DNA of 25,006 nt, from NCBI GenBank assembly GCA_002334985.1, contig DDBY01000241.1, forward strand, positions 1 through 25,006, read 5' to 3'. The notes under the pieces were generated by a model. It saw only the letters and a program-made list of their open reading frames with translations. It was not told the DNA's origin and ran no database searches. This document shows, one piece after another, positions 7,838-17,835 of this stretch; positions within the stretch are counted from its first letter, which is position 1; each line of letters opens with the position of its first letter. This DNA is from Micavibrio sp. UBA2020. Lineage in GTDB: Bacteria > Pseudomonadota > Alphaproteobacteria > Micavibrionales > UBA2020. The position numbers and the translations under genes are program-made.

Positions 7838-8704
7838 ATGACCGCCGCACCCGCACAGCACCATATTTCCATCGGCAACCTGAAAATGGGCAACGACCTG
7901 CCCTTCGTTCTGATTGCGGGCCCCTGCCAGATGGAAAGCCGCGACCACGCGTTCGACATGTGCGGCGCCATCAAGGAAATCACGGGCAAGCTGGGCATCC
8001 CGCTTATCTATAAATCTTCGTTCGACAAAGCCAACCGCACGTCGCTGAAAGGCCAGCGCGGCATCGGGCTTGAAAACGGCCTGCCGGTATTCGAAGAAAT
8101 CCGCAGCAAAATGAATCTGCCCGTCATCACCGACATTCACACGGCGGAACAATGCGCCGTTGTCGCGCCGTCTGTGGACGTGCTGCAAATCCCCGCATTT
8201 TTGTGCCGCCAGACCGACCTTTTGGTCGCCGCCGCAAAAACCGGCAAGCCGATTAACGTGAAAAAAGGCCAGTTTCTTGCACCGTGGGACATGAAAAACG
8301 TCGCGGCTAAAATCATCGAAAGTGGCAACCCGAATGTGATGCTGTGTGAACGCGGCGTCACCTTTGGCTATAACACGCTGGTCAACGACATGCGCGCCCT
8401 GCCCATCATGGCCGAAACCGGCCTGCCTGTCGTTTTCGACGCCACGCATTCCGTGCAGCAGCCGGGCGGCGCGGGTACGTCTTCGGGCGGTGACCGCCGC
8501 ATGGTGCCGCCGCTGGCGCGCGCCGCGCTGGCCATCGGCTGCGCAGCCATTTTCATGGAAACGCATCAGGACCCCGACAAGGCGCCGTCCGACGGCCCCA
8601 ACATGGTGAAGCTGTCCGAGCTTGAAGGCATCCTGAGCCAGCTTGTCGCCATCGACCGCCTTATCAAACCCGAAGCCTATAGCCGGGCGCAAAAAGCGGC
8701 CTGA
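7838..8704 (+). CDS. kdsA: 3-deoxy-D-manno-octulosonate 8-phosphate synthase (KDO-8-P synthase), metal-dependent type
   Basis: Condenses phosphoenolpyruvate with arabinose 5-phosphate to make KDO-8-phosphate, the precursor of the LPS inner-core sugar. The 288-residue protein shows IAGPCQMES, KSSFDKANRTS, TDIHTAEQ, KPINVKKGQFLAPWDM and DATHSVQQPGG. The four ligands known from the metal-dependent Aquifex enzyme (C11, H185, E222, D233) are all present at a constant offset of 19: C30, H204, E241, D252. The metal-independent E. coli enzyme has Asn at the cysteine position. An AAAGG lies 11 nt upstream of the ATG. The gene follows a good promoter and is probably cotranscribed with the glycine-rich membrane protein gene 32 bp downstream. 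Confidence 0.97.
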   Translation: MTAAPAQHHISIGNLKMGNDLPFVLIAGPCQMESRDHAFDMCGAIKEITGKLGIPLIYKSSFDKANRTSLKGQRGIGLENGLPVFEEIRSKMNLPVITDIHTAEQCAVVAPSVDVLQIPAFLCRQTDLLVAAAKTGKPINVKKGQFLAPWDMKNVAAKIIESGNPNVMLCERGVTFGYNTLVNDMRALPIMAETGLPVVFDATHSVQQPGGAGTSSGGDRRMVPPLARAALAIGCAAIFMETHQDPDKAPSDGPNMVKLSELEGILSQLVAIDRLIKPEAYSRAQKAA

Positions 8705-8736
8705 TAATCCCCCAATAAACGGCAGGAGATTTTGAT

Positions 8737-9252
8737 ATGGGCGATACGAATATGGACATGACCCGCAGCAAAATCTTCAACGTCGGCGTTTACGCTTGCG
8801 CTGTTACCGGCGCGCTGACGGGCGCTATCGGTTATGGCGGCGGCACTATCGGCGGCGTTCTTGGCATGGGTGCGGCAGGTGCGGTTGCGGGCGGATTGGG
8901 TATCCCCCTCGCCCTGACAGGCGTCGCGGTTCTTGGCTACATCGGTTATGTCGGCATCAAATCAACACTGAAAGCGCTGAAAAGCGAAGGCGCAGCCGTG
9001 CCGCTCGGCCTTGCGATTGTCGGTTACTCCGCAGCGAAGGCTTTGTTTGTGGAGCCTGTCAAAGCGCTCGCCGCCCTTCTGCCCAAAAAAGAGCAAAGCC
9101 CGCAGCAACCGCCTGCGCGCAGCATCGATGATGCAGCCAAGCCTTCGCGCCTTCAGGCCGGAAACCTGAAATCCGCTTTTGCAAATATCATGAAGCCGCT
9201 GCGTAAAAAATCCGCGGCACCGAAAGCACAGGCAAAACCGCCCGCGCCTTGA
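8737..9252 (+). CDS. Glycine-rich membrane protein of unknown function
   Basis: I do not recognise this 171-residue protein. Residues about 15-75 are hydrophobic and full of glycine and alanine, with GxxxG-like spacing (GALTGAIGYGGG, GAAGAVAGGLG) reminiscent of glycine-zipper membrane domains. A second hydrophobic patch lies near 86-115. The C-terminus (about 116-171) is Pro/Ala/Lys-rich, basic and probably disordered and cytoplasmic. An AGGAG Shine-Dalgarno is placed 8 nt before the ATG. It follows kdsA by 32 bp on the same strand, so it is probably cotranscribed with it; an envelope role is only inferred. It ends exactly where the convergent gene on the other strand ends, with no bases between the two stop codons. 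Confidence 0.8.
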   Translation: MGDTNMDMTRSKIFNVGVYACAVTGALTGAIGYGGGTIGGVLGMGAAGAVAGGLGIPLALTGVAVLGYIGYVGIKSTLKALKSEGAAVPLGLAIVGYSAAKALFVEPVKALAALLPKKEQSPQQPPARSIDDAAKPSRLQAGNLKSAFANIMKPLRKKSAAPKAQAKPPAP

Positions 9253-10032
9253 TTACGGCGCATTCAACCCCGATGGCAACACAGGCATCGCGGGAATAGA
9301 CGGTATGGCGGGCAGCTGCGAAATATCCGGCAAAGCAGGCATATCCGCATCCACAGTAGCGGCGGCGGCAGGCAATACCGGTTTGCGGCGCGGCAGGGCG
9401 ATAGATGGTTCTTTATCTTTCGTTTCCGGAGCCGCCGCACGTTTGACATCCGCCCCTTTGGGCGCCATCCCCAGATAACCCAAAAGAATATAGGTATCCT
9501 TGCGCGGCAATTCGCCCTTGCGCGCCTGAATTTGCATGAAGGCCGCGGCCTTGTTCGACGTGCGCATAAAAACGCCCGCATTGTGTTCGCGCGCATCGCC
9601 TTCGCCGATTTTGTATTCTATATAGAACGCAGGCTCGCCAATGCCGTTTTCAAAATATTGCAGGTCGATAACCTCGGCGCTTTTTTTGTAATTGCCGACC
9701 AGCAGCTGCGCGAGCCCCGTCATGATTTCGGTGTCAGCGTCCGCACGGCCGGTCAGTGCATAGACCGTCGTGGTTTGCAGACGTGTCCAGTTTTTGACAT
9801 CATGCCCTTCGGGCGTATATTCCAGCTGCGCGGTGCGGAATGCCTTGTCGTTAAATCCGGCCCAGGTGAAAACGGGGCAGCCAAAATCTTTTGCAATCGG
9901 CATGAAAGCTTCGCCGGAGGCTTTGAGCGCGGCAATCTGGCTCGGCTCCTGCGCTTCGGTTTCAAAAGCATGGGCTGGCGCCGCCCACAGAAGCGCGCAA
10001 AAAACGAAAACGGCAAAACGGCTGAATACCAT
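9253..10032 (-). CDS. Exported protein of unknown function
   Basis: About 259 residues from the chosen ATG at 10032, which has GGGAGG 10 nt upstream. The frame could extend 29 codons further but lacks comparable signals there. The N-terminus is a clear Sec signal peptide (hydrophobic core, then APAHA before FETEAQ, cleavage about residue 22), so the protein is likely periplasmic or surface-associated. The middle (about 30-185) looks like a folded alpha/beta domain, containing ALTGRADADTEIMTG and GEPAFYIEYKIG. The last 50 or so residues are Pro/Ala/Ile/Leu-rich and low complexity. I cannot assign a family. It is divergent from eno with 164 bp between the starts, and converges without spacing on the glycine-rich membrane protein gene. 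Confidence 0.75.
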   Translation of the reverse strand: MVFSRFAVFVFCALLWAAPAHAFETEAQEPSQIAALKASGEAFMPIAKDFGCPVFTWAGFNDKAFRTAQLEYTPEGHDVKNWTRLQTTTVYALTGRADADTEIMTGLAQLLVGNYKKSAEVIDLQYFENGIGEPAFYIEYKIGEGDAREHNAGVFMRTSNKAAAFMQIQARKGELPRKDTYILLGYLGMAPKGADVKRAAAPETKDKEPSIALPRRKPVLPAAAATVDADMPALPDISQLPAIPSIPAMPVLPSGLNAP

Positions 10033-10034
10033 AA

Positions 10035-11534
<1,500 letters not shown>

Positions 11535-11577
11535 AAGCTCAAAAACGCTTAAACGGCGGAATTTCTGAAAAAATATG

Positions 11578-11616
11578 CAGGCGGCAGGGCATAAAACCTC
11601 TGCCGCCTGTTTTATT
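11578..11616 (+). terminator. Intrinsic terminator after eno
   Basis: A perfect 10-bp GC-rich stem, CAGGCGGCAG (11578-11587) with CTGCCGCCTG (11600-11609), closes a loop containing a further GG/CC pair and is followed by TTTTATT. It lies 43 bp past the eno stop and before ppa. Confidence 0.9.
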
Positions 11617-11675
11617 GCACTGCAATATATGTTAGGATTCCCGAAAACAATAAAAGCACACAGGAATCCCTATCT

Positions 11676-12245
11676 ATGTTTCTCGATAAAATCTCCATCG
11701 GTAAAAACCCGCCTGACGAAGTGAACGTTATCGTCGAAAACCCCGTCGGCGGCGCGCCGGTGAAGTATGAAATCGACAAAGAAAGCGGCGCCCCGATGGT
11801 GGACCGTTTTCTGCACGTCGCCATGCAATATCCGGGAAACTACGGTTATATCCCCCACACGCTGTCAGATGACGGCGACCCGGTGGATGTGCTGATTATC
11901 GGCTCCATCCCCGTTGTGCCGGGTGCGGTTGTGGCCGTGCGTCCTGTCGGCGTTCTGAAAATGGAAGACGAGGCCGGCGGCGATGAAAAAATCATCGCAG
12001 TGCCCATCACCAAACTCGACCCTGAATTTGCAGATATTAAAAACTATACCGACATTCCGGAATCCAAACGCAAGCGCATCGAGCATTTCTTTGAACGTTA
12101 CAAAGAACTGGAACCCGGCAAATGGGTGAAAGTCCACGGCTGGGGCGATGTCAACGAAGCCAAGAAAATGATTGAAGAAGGCATCGAGCGGCATAAAAAA
12201 AAAGTGAACCCGCCATCGCCGCCTAGCACGCCGCCGACGCCCTGA
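11676..12245 (+). CDS. ppa: Inorganic pyrophosphatase (family I)
   Basis: Soluble Mg-dependent enzyme that hydrolyses pyrophosphate and so drives biosynthetic reactions forward. The 189-residue protein has the family signature DDGDPVDVL (metal-binding D66, D68, D71), [11 protein letters not shown] before it, and KNYTDIP with the C-terminal [19 protein letters not shown]. The core is normal length; the last dozen residues are a Pro/Ser/Thr-rich tail. An AGGA lies about 10 nt before the ATG. It sits after the eno terminator, so it needs its own promoter, which I could not pick out with confidence. It converges on the DUF1287 gene with 11 bp between stops. Confidence 0.96.
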   Translation: MFLDKISIGKNPPDEVNVIVENPVGGAPVKYEIDKESGAPMVDRFLHVAMQYPGNYGYIPHTLSDDGDPVDVLIIGSIPVVPGAVVAVRPVGVLKMEDEAGGDEKIIAVPITKLDPEFADIKNYTDIPESKRKRIEHFFERYKELEPGKWVKVHGWGDVNEAKKMIEEGIERHKKKVNPPSPPSTPPTP

Positions 12246-12256
12246 CGCCCGGCAGG

Positions 12257-12856
12257 CTATTGCGGCGCATATCTGTAATGGCCGGTGATTTTGTAGCTGA
12301 ATAGAATATCTTCGGTTTTTGTGCCGCTGCCGATGTTGTGCACGACAAGCGGCCTTGCGCCGTCTGCGCTTTGCTGCGCGCTGACGATGCCGATATGCGG
12401 TATCATTTTTTGCGGCGCGGCCAGATTCCACGTCACGATATCGCCGGGCAAATAATCTGCAGCTTTGTCTGTTACAGGCAGGCTTTCGCCGTGGCGCTTG
12501 AAAAACACCTGCAAGTTCGGCACGCGGCGATGGTCGATATTTGTATCGGGACGGCTGAGCCCCCATGTTTTGGGGTAAAGCGCGAAATGCCGTTTCATGT
12601 CTTCATGCACGCGCTGCTGCAAATCAATACCAAGCGCGCGGTAAGCGCGGATAACGACATCGGAACAAACGCCCGTTTCAACCGGCACATCCCCGTTCGG
12701 ATACGGAATTTTCCGGTATGCGGGGTCATAGGTTTTGGTATAGGCCGTTTGCGCTTCGGCAGCGGCAACAAGGCGCGCCGCATCAAAGCCCCCAGCCTCA
12801 ACCGCCGCCGGCAGGGATGCCAGCATCAGAAAGCCAAAAACAGCCGCCCGCCACAT
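12257..12856 (-). CDS. DUF1287-family exported protein
   Basis: A 199-residue protein with a Sec signal peptide (hydrophobic 4-19, likely cleavage near AVEA-G), so periplasmic. The mature part follows the DUF1287 pattern closely: TYDPAYRKIPYPNGDVP, GVCSDVVIRAYRALG (C64), HEDMKRHFALYP, IDHRRVPNLQVFFKRHG, LPGDIVTWNL, IPHIGIVS (H154), VVHNIGSG (H173) and a final GHYRY. The conserved Cys followed by His residues recalls NlpC/P60-like cysteine peptidases or amidases, which act on peptidoglycan, but the activity of this family is not known to me. It starts 2 bp after the pyrG stop, so it is probably cotranscribed with secG and pyrG. Confidence 0.88.
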   Translation of the reverse strand: MWRAAVFGFLMLASLPAAVEAGGFDAARLVAAAEAQTAYTKTYDPAYRKIPYPNGDVPVETGVCSDVVIRAYRALGIDLQQRVHEDMKRHFALYPKTWGLSRPDTNIDHRRVPNLQVFFKRHGESLPVTDKAADYLPGDIVTWNLAAPQKMIPHIGIVSAQQSADGARPLVVHNIGSGTKTEDILFSYKITGHYRYAPQ

Positions 12857-12858
12857 CG

Positions 12859-14484
12859 TTAGACCAGGCGCGATTTTTCAACCGCCGCCTTGATAAATGA
12901 TGTGAACAGCGGGTGCGGTTCAAACGGTTTGGATTTCAGTTCGGGGTGGAACTGCACGCCGACAAACCACGGATGGTCTTTAATTTCGACGATTTCCGGC
13001 AGCTTGCCGTCGGGCGACATGCCGGAGAAAACAAGCCCCGCACCTTCCAGCTGCTGTTTGTAGGTCGTGTTGACTTCGTAGCGGTGGCGGTGGCGTTCGG
13101 AAATTTCCGTCGCGCCGTAAATCTCCGCCACACGCGAACCCGCCGCGAGTTTGGCCGGATAGGCGCCAAGGCGCATGGTGCCGCCCATGTTGCCCGCTTC
13201 GTTGCGGCGTTCTGTTTCGCCTTCTTTGTTCCATTCCGTCATCAGGCCGACGACAGGGTTGCCGCATTTGCCGAATTCGGTCGAACCCGCATCGTTCAGT
13301 CCTGCGCGGTTGCGCGCGGTCTCGATAACCGCCATCTGCATGCCCAGGCAAATGCCGAAGTACGGAATATTGCGTTCGCGCGCGAATTGCACGGCGCGGA
13401 TTTTTCCTTCCGTCCCCCGCTCGCCAAAACCGCCCGGCACCAGAATGCCATGCACGTTTTCAAGCAAATGCAGGTTGTCGTCTTTTTCAAAAATCTCGGC
13501 ATTCAGCCACGACAGATTGACTTTGACGTTATTGGCAAAGCCGCCATGCGTCAGCGCCTCGGACAAGGATTTGTAGCTGTCGAGCAGCGAGGTATATTTG
13601 CCCACAACACCAATCGTCACTTCGCCTTCCGGATGCTGGATTTTGTGCAAAATCTCCATCCACTTCGACAGGTCGGGCGCGGGCGCGCTCAAATCGAAAT
13701 ATTTCAATACCTGTTCATCAAGGCCTTCGCCGTGATAGCTGACAGGCACCTGATAGATGCTCGGCACGTCAAGCGCGGGAATAACACGCTCCGGCAGAAT
13801 ATTGCAGAACAGCGCGATTTTGCGGCGCTCTTCCTTCGGGATTTCGCGGTCGGCGCGGATGAGCAAAATCGACGGCTGGATACCGACCGACAAAAGCTCC
13901 TTCACCGAGTGCTGGGTCGGTTTGGTTTTCAGCTCACCCGCCGTTTTGATATAGGGCATCAGGGTGACATGAATGAACAGCGCGTTTTTAAGGCCGACTT
14001 CGTTGCCGAACTGGCGGATAGCTTCGAGGAACGGCAGGCTTTCGATATCGCCCACCGTGCCGCCGACTTCGCACAGCACGAAATCAGCATCGCCGTTATC
14101 GCTCTGGATGAAATCTTTAATTTCGTTGGTGATGTGCGGAATAACCTGCACCGTCCCGCCGAGGTAATCGCCGCGGCGTTCTTTCGTCAGGACGTTCCAG
14201 TAGATTTTTCCGGTGGTGACGTTATCCGTCTTGCGCGCGGCAACGCCGGTGAAGCGTTCATAGTGGCCGAGGTCGAGGTCGGTTTCCGCGCCGTCATCGG
14301 TGACATAGCACTCGCCATGTTCATACGGGCTCATAGTGCCCGGATCGACGTTGAGATAAGGGTCAAGCTTGCGCAGGCGCACCTTGAACCCGCGCGCCTG
14401 AAGCACAGACCCGAGCGCGGCTGAGGCCAAACCCTTGCCAAGGGAGGAGACGACCCCGCCCGTGATGAAGATATAGCGTGGCAT
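12859..14484 (-). CDS. pyrG: CTP synthase
   Basis: Makes CTP from UTP, ATP and glutamine. The N-terminal synthetase domain starts with [15 protein letters not shown] (P-loop) and continues with [19 protein letters not shown] and [12 protein letters not shown]. The C-terminal class I glutamine amidotransferase domain (from about 290) has the oxyanion region [10 protein letters not shown], the nucleophile C379 in GICLGMQ, and the His/Glu pair in VQFHPE. About 541 residues is normal. The codon before the ATG at 14484 is an in-frame TTG, but GGAG lies 6 nt before the ATG, which I take as the start. It is 24 bp downstream of secG and 2 bp upstream of the DUF1287 gene. Confidence 0.98.
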   Translation of the reverse strand: MPRYIFITGGVVSSLGKGLASAALGSVLQARGFKVRLRKLDPYLNVDPGTMSPYEHGECYVTDDGAETDLDLGHYERFTGVAARKTDNVTTGKIYWNVLTKERRGDYLGGTVQVIPHITNEIKDFIQSDNGDADFVLCEVGGTVGDIESLPFLEAIRQFGNEVGLKNALFIHVTLMPYIKTAGELKTKPTQHSVKELLSVGIQPSILLIRADREIPKEERRKIALFCNILPERVIPALDVPSIYQVPVSYHGEGLDEQVLKYFDLSAPAPDLSKWMEILHKIQHPEGEVTIGVVGKYTSLLDSYKSLSEALTHGGFANNVKVNLSWLNAEIFEKDDNLHLLENVHGILVPGGFGERGTEGKIRAVQFARERNIPYFGICLGMQMAVIETARNRAGLNDAGSTEFGKCGNPVVGLMTEWNKEGETERRNEAGNMGGTMRLGAYPAKLAAGSRVAEIYGATEISERHRHRYEVNTTYKQQLEGAGLVFSGMSPDGKLPEIVEIKDHPWFVGVQFHPELKSKPFEPHPLFTSFIKAAVEKSRLV

Positions 14485-14508
14485 CAACTTCTCCCCCTGT
14501 TCGATGCT

Positions 14509-14895
14509 TTATTGTCCGATGGGCGCTTTCGGTGTCGCCGGCTCTTCGGGCGTTTCCACAGCGGCTTTTTCTTCCGGCGCTACGTCCGCAGGTGCGGCTT
14601 CGGATTTTTCGGCCTTTTCGATGGCAGCGGGTTTTTGCGCACCCATCTCAAGGATGCCTTCGGCCTTCGGACGGCTGCTGGCCGTGATGGCAAGCAAAAG
14701 ACTGGTGCAGAAAAACAGGCCGGCCAGAATGGTTGTCACGCGCGTCAGCGCATCGGCGGTGCGGCGCGGCGCCATCAGGTTCGACATAGAACCGGAATTA
14801 CCGCTAAACCCGCCGCTTTCGGACGGTTGCAGCAGCACAACGGCAATGATGCCAAGCGCGACAATCAGGTGAATGACCAGCAGGACTTCTTGCAT
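14509..14895 (-). CDS. secG: Preprotein translocase subunit SecG
   Basis: Small inner-membrane partner of SecYE that aids protein translocation. Two hydrophobic helices are visible (about residues 4-22 and 54-71), separated by the Gly/Ser-rich cytoplasmic loop LLQPSESGGFSGNSGSMSNL with the typical APRRTADALTRVT before the second helix. The C-terminal ~50 residues are an Ala/Glu/Pro/Lys-rich tail of the sort common in alphaproteobacterial SecG. I prefer the ATG at 14895 (128 residues): a TTG three codons upstream would lie only 2 nt after the GGAG, which is too close. It is followed closely by pyrG, and 150 bp separate it from the end of ppiD. Confidence 0.93.
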   Translation of the reverse strand: MQEVLLVIHLIVALGIIAVVLLQPSESGGFSGNSGSMSNLMAPRRTADALTRVTTILAGLFFCTSLLLAITASSRPKAEGILEMGAQKPAAIEKAEKSEAAPADVAPEEKAAVETPEEPATPKAPIGQ

Positions 14896-15045
14896 GGACG
14901 GCAAATCTCCGGTTCAATAGTTATGAAAACGCAAACCGCGTTTCCAGACATGGTTTTAAATCCCTTCCCGCCAAAAAGCCAGCGGTTTTTGAACGCTTTC
15001 ATCTGCCTGAAAGGCTTGCGAAAAAAGCGCTCTTTGCGACCGGAT

Positions 15046-16968
15046 TTACTCCGTTTTCGCAGGGTCGTAAGTGGACTCGAGTATCTCGCGGTTCACTTTG
15101 ACGCCGTATTCCGACATCAGGCCTTTGCGATATTGCTCGATAATATCGCCTTGCAGGGCACGGCTGAGACCTTGCTGCAGCATCTTCGCCTCGCCCTCTG
15201 CGCTTTCCTTCGGCGTTTCGGTGCGGCGTTCGGCCACACGCACGAAAGACAGCGTGTCTTCGCCGCGCACCGTCGTCGCCTGCCCCGATTTTTCAATCGA
15301 GAACAGCGCGGGTATCATCCCGCGGCCAAGCGGCGCCTTGCCCGCATCGCTATCGCGGCGCAGGAATTCGCTGCGTGCGAGTGTCTTTCCGAAAGATTTC
15401 GCCACGGCGTCGAAATTCTCGCCCATGTTCAGGCGTTCCATGACCTGCGCGGCTTTTTCATCCAGCAGGGCGTTTTTACGCTCGGCTTTCCAATGCTGCG
15501 TCACGTCGCGGCGCACGGCGTCAAAGGGTTTTGCCTCCGCCGGCGTCAGCTTGCTGACGGATACAACAACGAAAGAGCCGTCATCCGCTTCGATAAGCGC
15601 GCTCACGTCGCCTTCCTGTTTCAGCGCAAAAGCGGATTCAATTACTTTTTCCGCCTTGGGCAGCTTGTCCAAATCAGCCTTGCGGCCGTCACGCGTAAAG
15701 CCGCTGGCGTCCACGCCTTCGATGGCCATGGGGGTCAGTTTGTATTCCTGGGCCAGTTGCTCCAGCGTCGTCTGGTGTCCGGCCAGCGCGTCGTCAATAC
15801 GGTTGATGACTTCGTAAAGCGCATCCGCGCCTTTTTCAGCCTTCACACGTTTTGAAATTTCCGCGCGCACGTCTTCGAATTTTTTGGACGTGCCGGGCTT
15901 GATGACCTTGACCACGCGCACGATGTGCCAGCCAAAATCGCTTTTGACGGGTTTGGAAATATCGCCCACGGCCGTGTCCTTGAACGCAGCGGCGGCAAGT
16001 TCTTCCGCGATATCGTCTTCGCTATAGGTACCGCCGACCACATTGGCCGTGACATCCTTAAGCGCGGCAATGCCTTTTTTGAGGTCTTTGCCCGCAGCCA
16101 TCGCGGCATCGCGCACTTTGTTCGCCGTGGCTTCGTCATCCACGACCAGCTGTTCAATCTGGCGCTCTTCCGGCGTGCCGTAGTCGCGTTTATGTTCGTC
16201 GAACCATGCCAGCAGCTCTTCATCCGTCACTTCCGGATTGACGCCCAGCGACGGGCCATCCAGAACGACAGCGGAAAGCGCGCGCACCTCAGGCTGCATA
16301 TAGCGGCTCTTGGTGGCTTCGTAATGTTTTTTCAAATCCTCTTCCGTCGGCTCCGCCACGGTGCCGATTTCCTTGAGCCCCAGCGTGAAATATTCGGCGC
16401 GGCGGGCTTCGTAGCGGAATTTCAGTGCATCTTCGACCAGACGCTTCGGCGCATAGGCACCGTAAGAAACCGCCTTCAGCAGGTTTTCAGCGGCAATCTG
16501 GCTGCGCACGCTGGCCAGCAGCTGCGCCTCGCTCAAGCCGGAGGAGCGCAGGATATATTGCAGCGCATCCTGTTCGCTCACGCCCTGCGATACCAGCGGC
16601 TGGATAAACGCGCCATGCACATATTGCGCGGCAGTGCGGTTATCAACCACCAGCCCCGCATCGCGGGCGGCGCGGCTGAAAATACGCGCGTTGATTTCCT
16701 GGTCGAGCAATTGCTGCGGCAGGCCGCTTTGGTAAGCGTCAGCCTGCGAAATGCGTTGCTGCGAAATCGCGCTTTGCACAATACGGTCGAATTCAGTGGT
16801 CGAAAGTTTTTCGCCGTCAATCGTCGCCAGCGTTGCCTTGGGCACGCTGCGGTTGAAAACACCCTGCACGTCCATCATCACAAGGCCGCCGCCGGCCAGC
16901 GCCAGAAGGAAAAGAAAAAAGCCTTTGATAAGCACCGACTGCTTGCCGGTTCGCATTGCACGCAACAT
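15046..16968 (-). CDS. ppiD: PpiD/SurA-type peptidyl-prolyl cis-trans isomerase, membrane-anchored
   Basis: About 640 residues; a periplasmic folding factor anchored in the inner membrane. A basic cytoplasmic start (MLRAMRTGKQSVL) is followed by one transmembrane helix (about 13-33), a SurA_N-like helical region (about 45-200), a parvulin-type PPIase domain (about 268-355, from EERQIEQLVV to SDFGWHIVRVVKV) and a long C-terminal region with a second degenerate PPIase-like part. The frame extends to a GTG at 17004, but the ATG at 16968 has AGGAG 9 nt upstream and gives the typical N-terminus. It is divergent from tpiA. Its assignment to PpiD rather than another SurA-like chaperone rests on the membrane anchor. 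Confidence 0.9.
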   Translation of the reverse strand: MLRAMRTGKQSVLIKGFFLFLLALAGGGLVMMDVQGVFNRSVPKATLATIDGEKLSTTEFDRIVQSAISQQRISQADAYQSGLPQQLLDQEINARIFSRAARDAGLVVDNRTAAQYVHGAFIQPLVSQGVSEQDALQYILRSSGLSEAQLLASVRSQIAAENLLKAVSYGAYAPKRLVEDALKFRYEARRAEYFTLGLKEIGTVAEPTEEDLKKHYEATKSRYMQPEVRALSAVVLDGPSLGVNPEVTDEELLAWFDEHKRDYGTPEERQIEQLVVDDEATANKVRDAAMAAGKDLKKGIAALKDVTANVVGGTYSEDDIAEELAAAAFKDTAVGDISKPVKSDFGWHIVRVVKVIKPGTSKKFEDVRAEISKRVKAEKGADALYEVINRIDDALAGHQTTLEQLAQEYKLTPMAIEGVDASGFTRDGRKADLDKLPKAEKVIESAFALKQEGDVSALIEADDGSFVVVSVSKLTPAEAKPFDAVRRDVTQHWKAERKNALLDEKAAQVMERLNMGENFDAVAKSFGKTLARSEFLRRDSDAGKAPLGRGMIPALFSIEKSGQATTVRGEDTLSFVRVAERRTETPKESAEGEAKMLQQGLSRALQGDIIEQYRKGLMSEYGVKVNREILESTYDPAKTE

Positions 16969-16997
16969 ACGCGGGTTCTCCTGTAAAATTCCTTGAT

Positions 16998-17026
16998 AAT
17001 CCACAGCTTTTTCGCCAAGATGTCAA
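16998..17026 (-). promoter_or_regulatory. Candidate ppiD promoter
   Basis: On the minus strand a perfect TTGACA (17026-17021) is followed after 17 nt by TGGATT (17003-16998, three of six). The start would fall near 16991, about 23 nt before the ppiD ATG. On the plus strand TTGATA (16993-16998) could be a -35 for tpiA, so divergent promoters may overlap here. Confidence 0.45.
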
Positions 17027-17070
17027 GACGCCAAACAGAAAATTATTCAAAAAAATCAAAGGAGCCGCCG

Positions 17071-17829
17071 ATGTCCGCCACCAAGCTGATTGTGGGTAAC
17101 TGGAAAATGAACGGCCTTCTGGCCGACAGCAAAGCCCGCGCGCAGCAACTGGGCAGCGCCGTCGCCGCCACCAAGGATGCAGTCTTTGACATGGTATTAT
17201 GTCCACCCGCAACCATGATTGGCGCGGTTATCGATGTTTTGGCAGGCTCTTCCGTGCAGTGCGGCGGGCAGGATTGCCATACCGAACCCTCCGGCGCCTA
17301 TACAGGCAATATCTCGGCTGCGATGCTCAAGGATATGGGCTGCACCCATGTCATCGTCGGCCATTCGGAACGCCGCCAGTATCACGCCGAAACAAACAGC
17401 CTGATTGCCGCCAAAGCCGCCGCCGCACATGCAGCAGGGCTCGTTGCCATCATCTGCGTCGGCGAAACGGATGCCGAGCGCACGGCAGGACAGGCCGACA
17501 GCGTGGTTGCCGCGCAGCTGGCGGAATCCATCCCCCTTTCCGCCACGTCCGAAAATACTGCCGTTGCCTACGAACCCGTCTGGGCGATTGGCACAGGCAA
17601 AACGGCATCGGCCGACGATATCCGCCAGATGCACGCGCATATCCGCGCGAAAGTCAGCGAAAAAGTCACGAGCGGCGGCGCGCAAATCAAACTGCTCTAC
17701 GGCGGTTCGGTCAAAGCGGCGAATGCAGCTGAAATCCTGCACATCGCGCATGTTGACGGCGTTCTGGTCGGCGGCGCAAGCCTTGCGGCTGACGATTTCA
17801 TCGCGATTGCCAAGGCCAGCGCGGGTTAA
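17071..17829 (+). CDS. tpiA: Triosephosphate isomerase
   Basis: Glycolytic/gluconeogenic enzyme interconverting dihydroxyacetone phosphate and glyceraldehyde 3-phosphate. The 252-residue protein contains VGNWKMNG with catalytic K12, VIVGHSERR with H98, AYEPVWAIGTG with the catalytic base E168, and the phosphate-binding LLYGGSVKAAN and GVLVGGASL. The ATG at 17071 has GGAG 6 nt upstream; further in-frame upstream codons would add residues unlike the family. It converges on the YibQ-type gene with 6 bp between stops. Confidence 0.98.
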   Translation: MSATKLIVGNWKMNGLLADSKARAQQLGSAVAATKDAVFDMVLCPPATMIGAVIDVLAGSSVQCGGQDCHTEPSGAYTGNISAAMLKDMGCTHVIVGHSERRQYHAETNSLIAAKAAAAHAAGLVAIICVGETDAERTAGQADSVVAAQLAESIPLSATSENTAVAYEPVWAIGTGKTASADDIRQMHAHIRAKVSEKVTSGGAQIKLLYGGSVKAANAAEILHIAHVDGVLVGGASLAADDFIAIAKASAG

Positions 17830-17835
17830 GAAAAT

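Noticed and set aside
12913..14424. Long open frame on the plus strand opposite pyrG
   Set aside because: Same reason: antisense to a complete CTP synthase, with low-information translation and no ribosome site of note.
14896..15045. 150-bp gap between ppiD and secG, checked for a tRNA or small RNA
   Set aside because: No cloverleaf or strong terminator was found; the only stems are 4-5 bp. It may hold a secG promoter, but I could not support a specific one.
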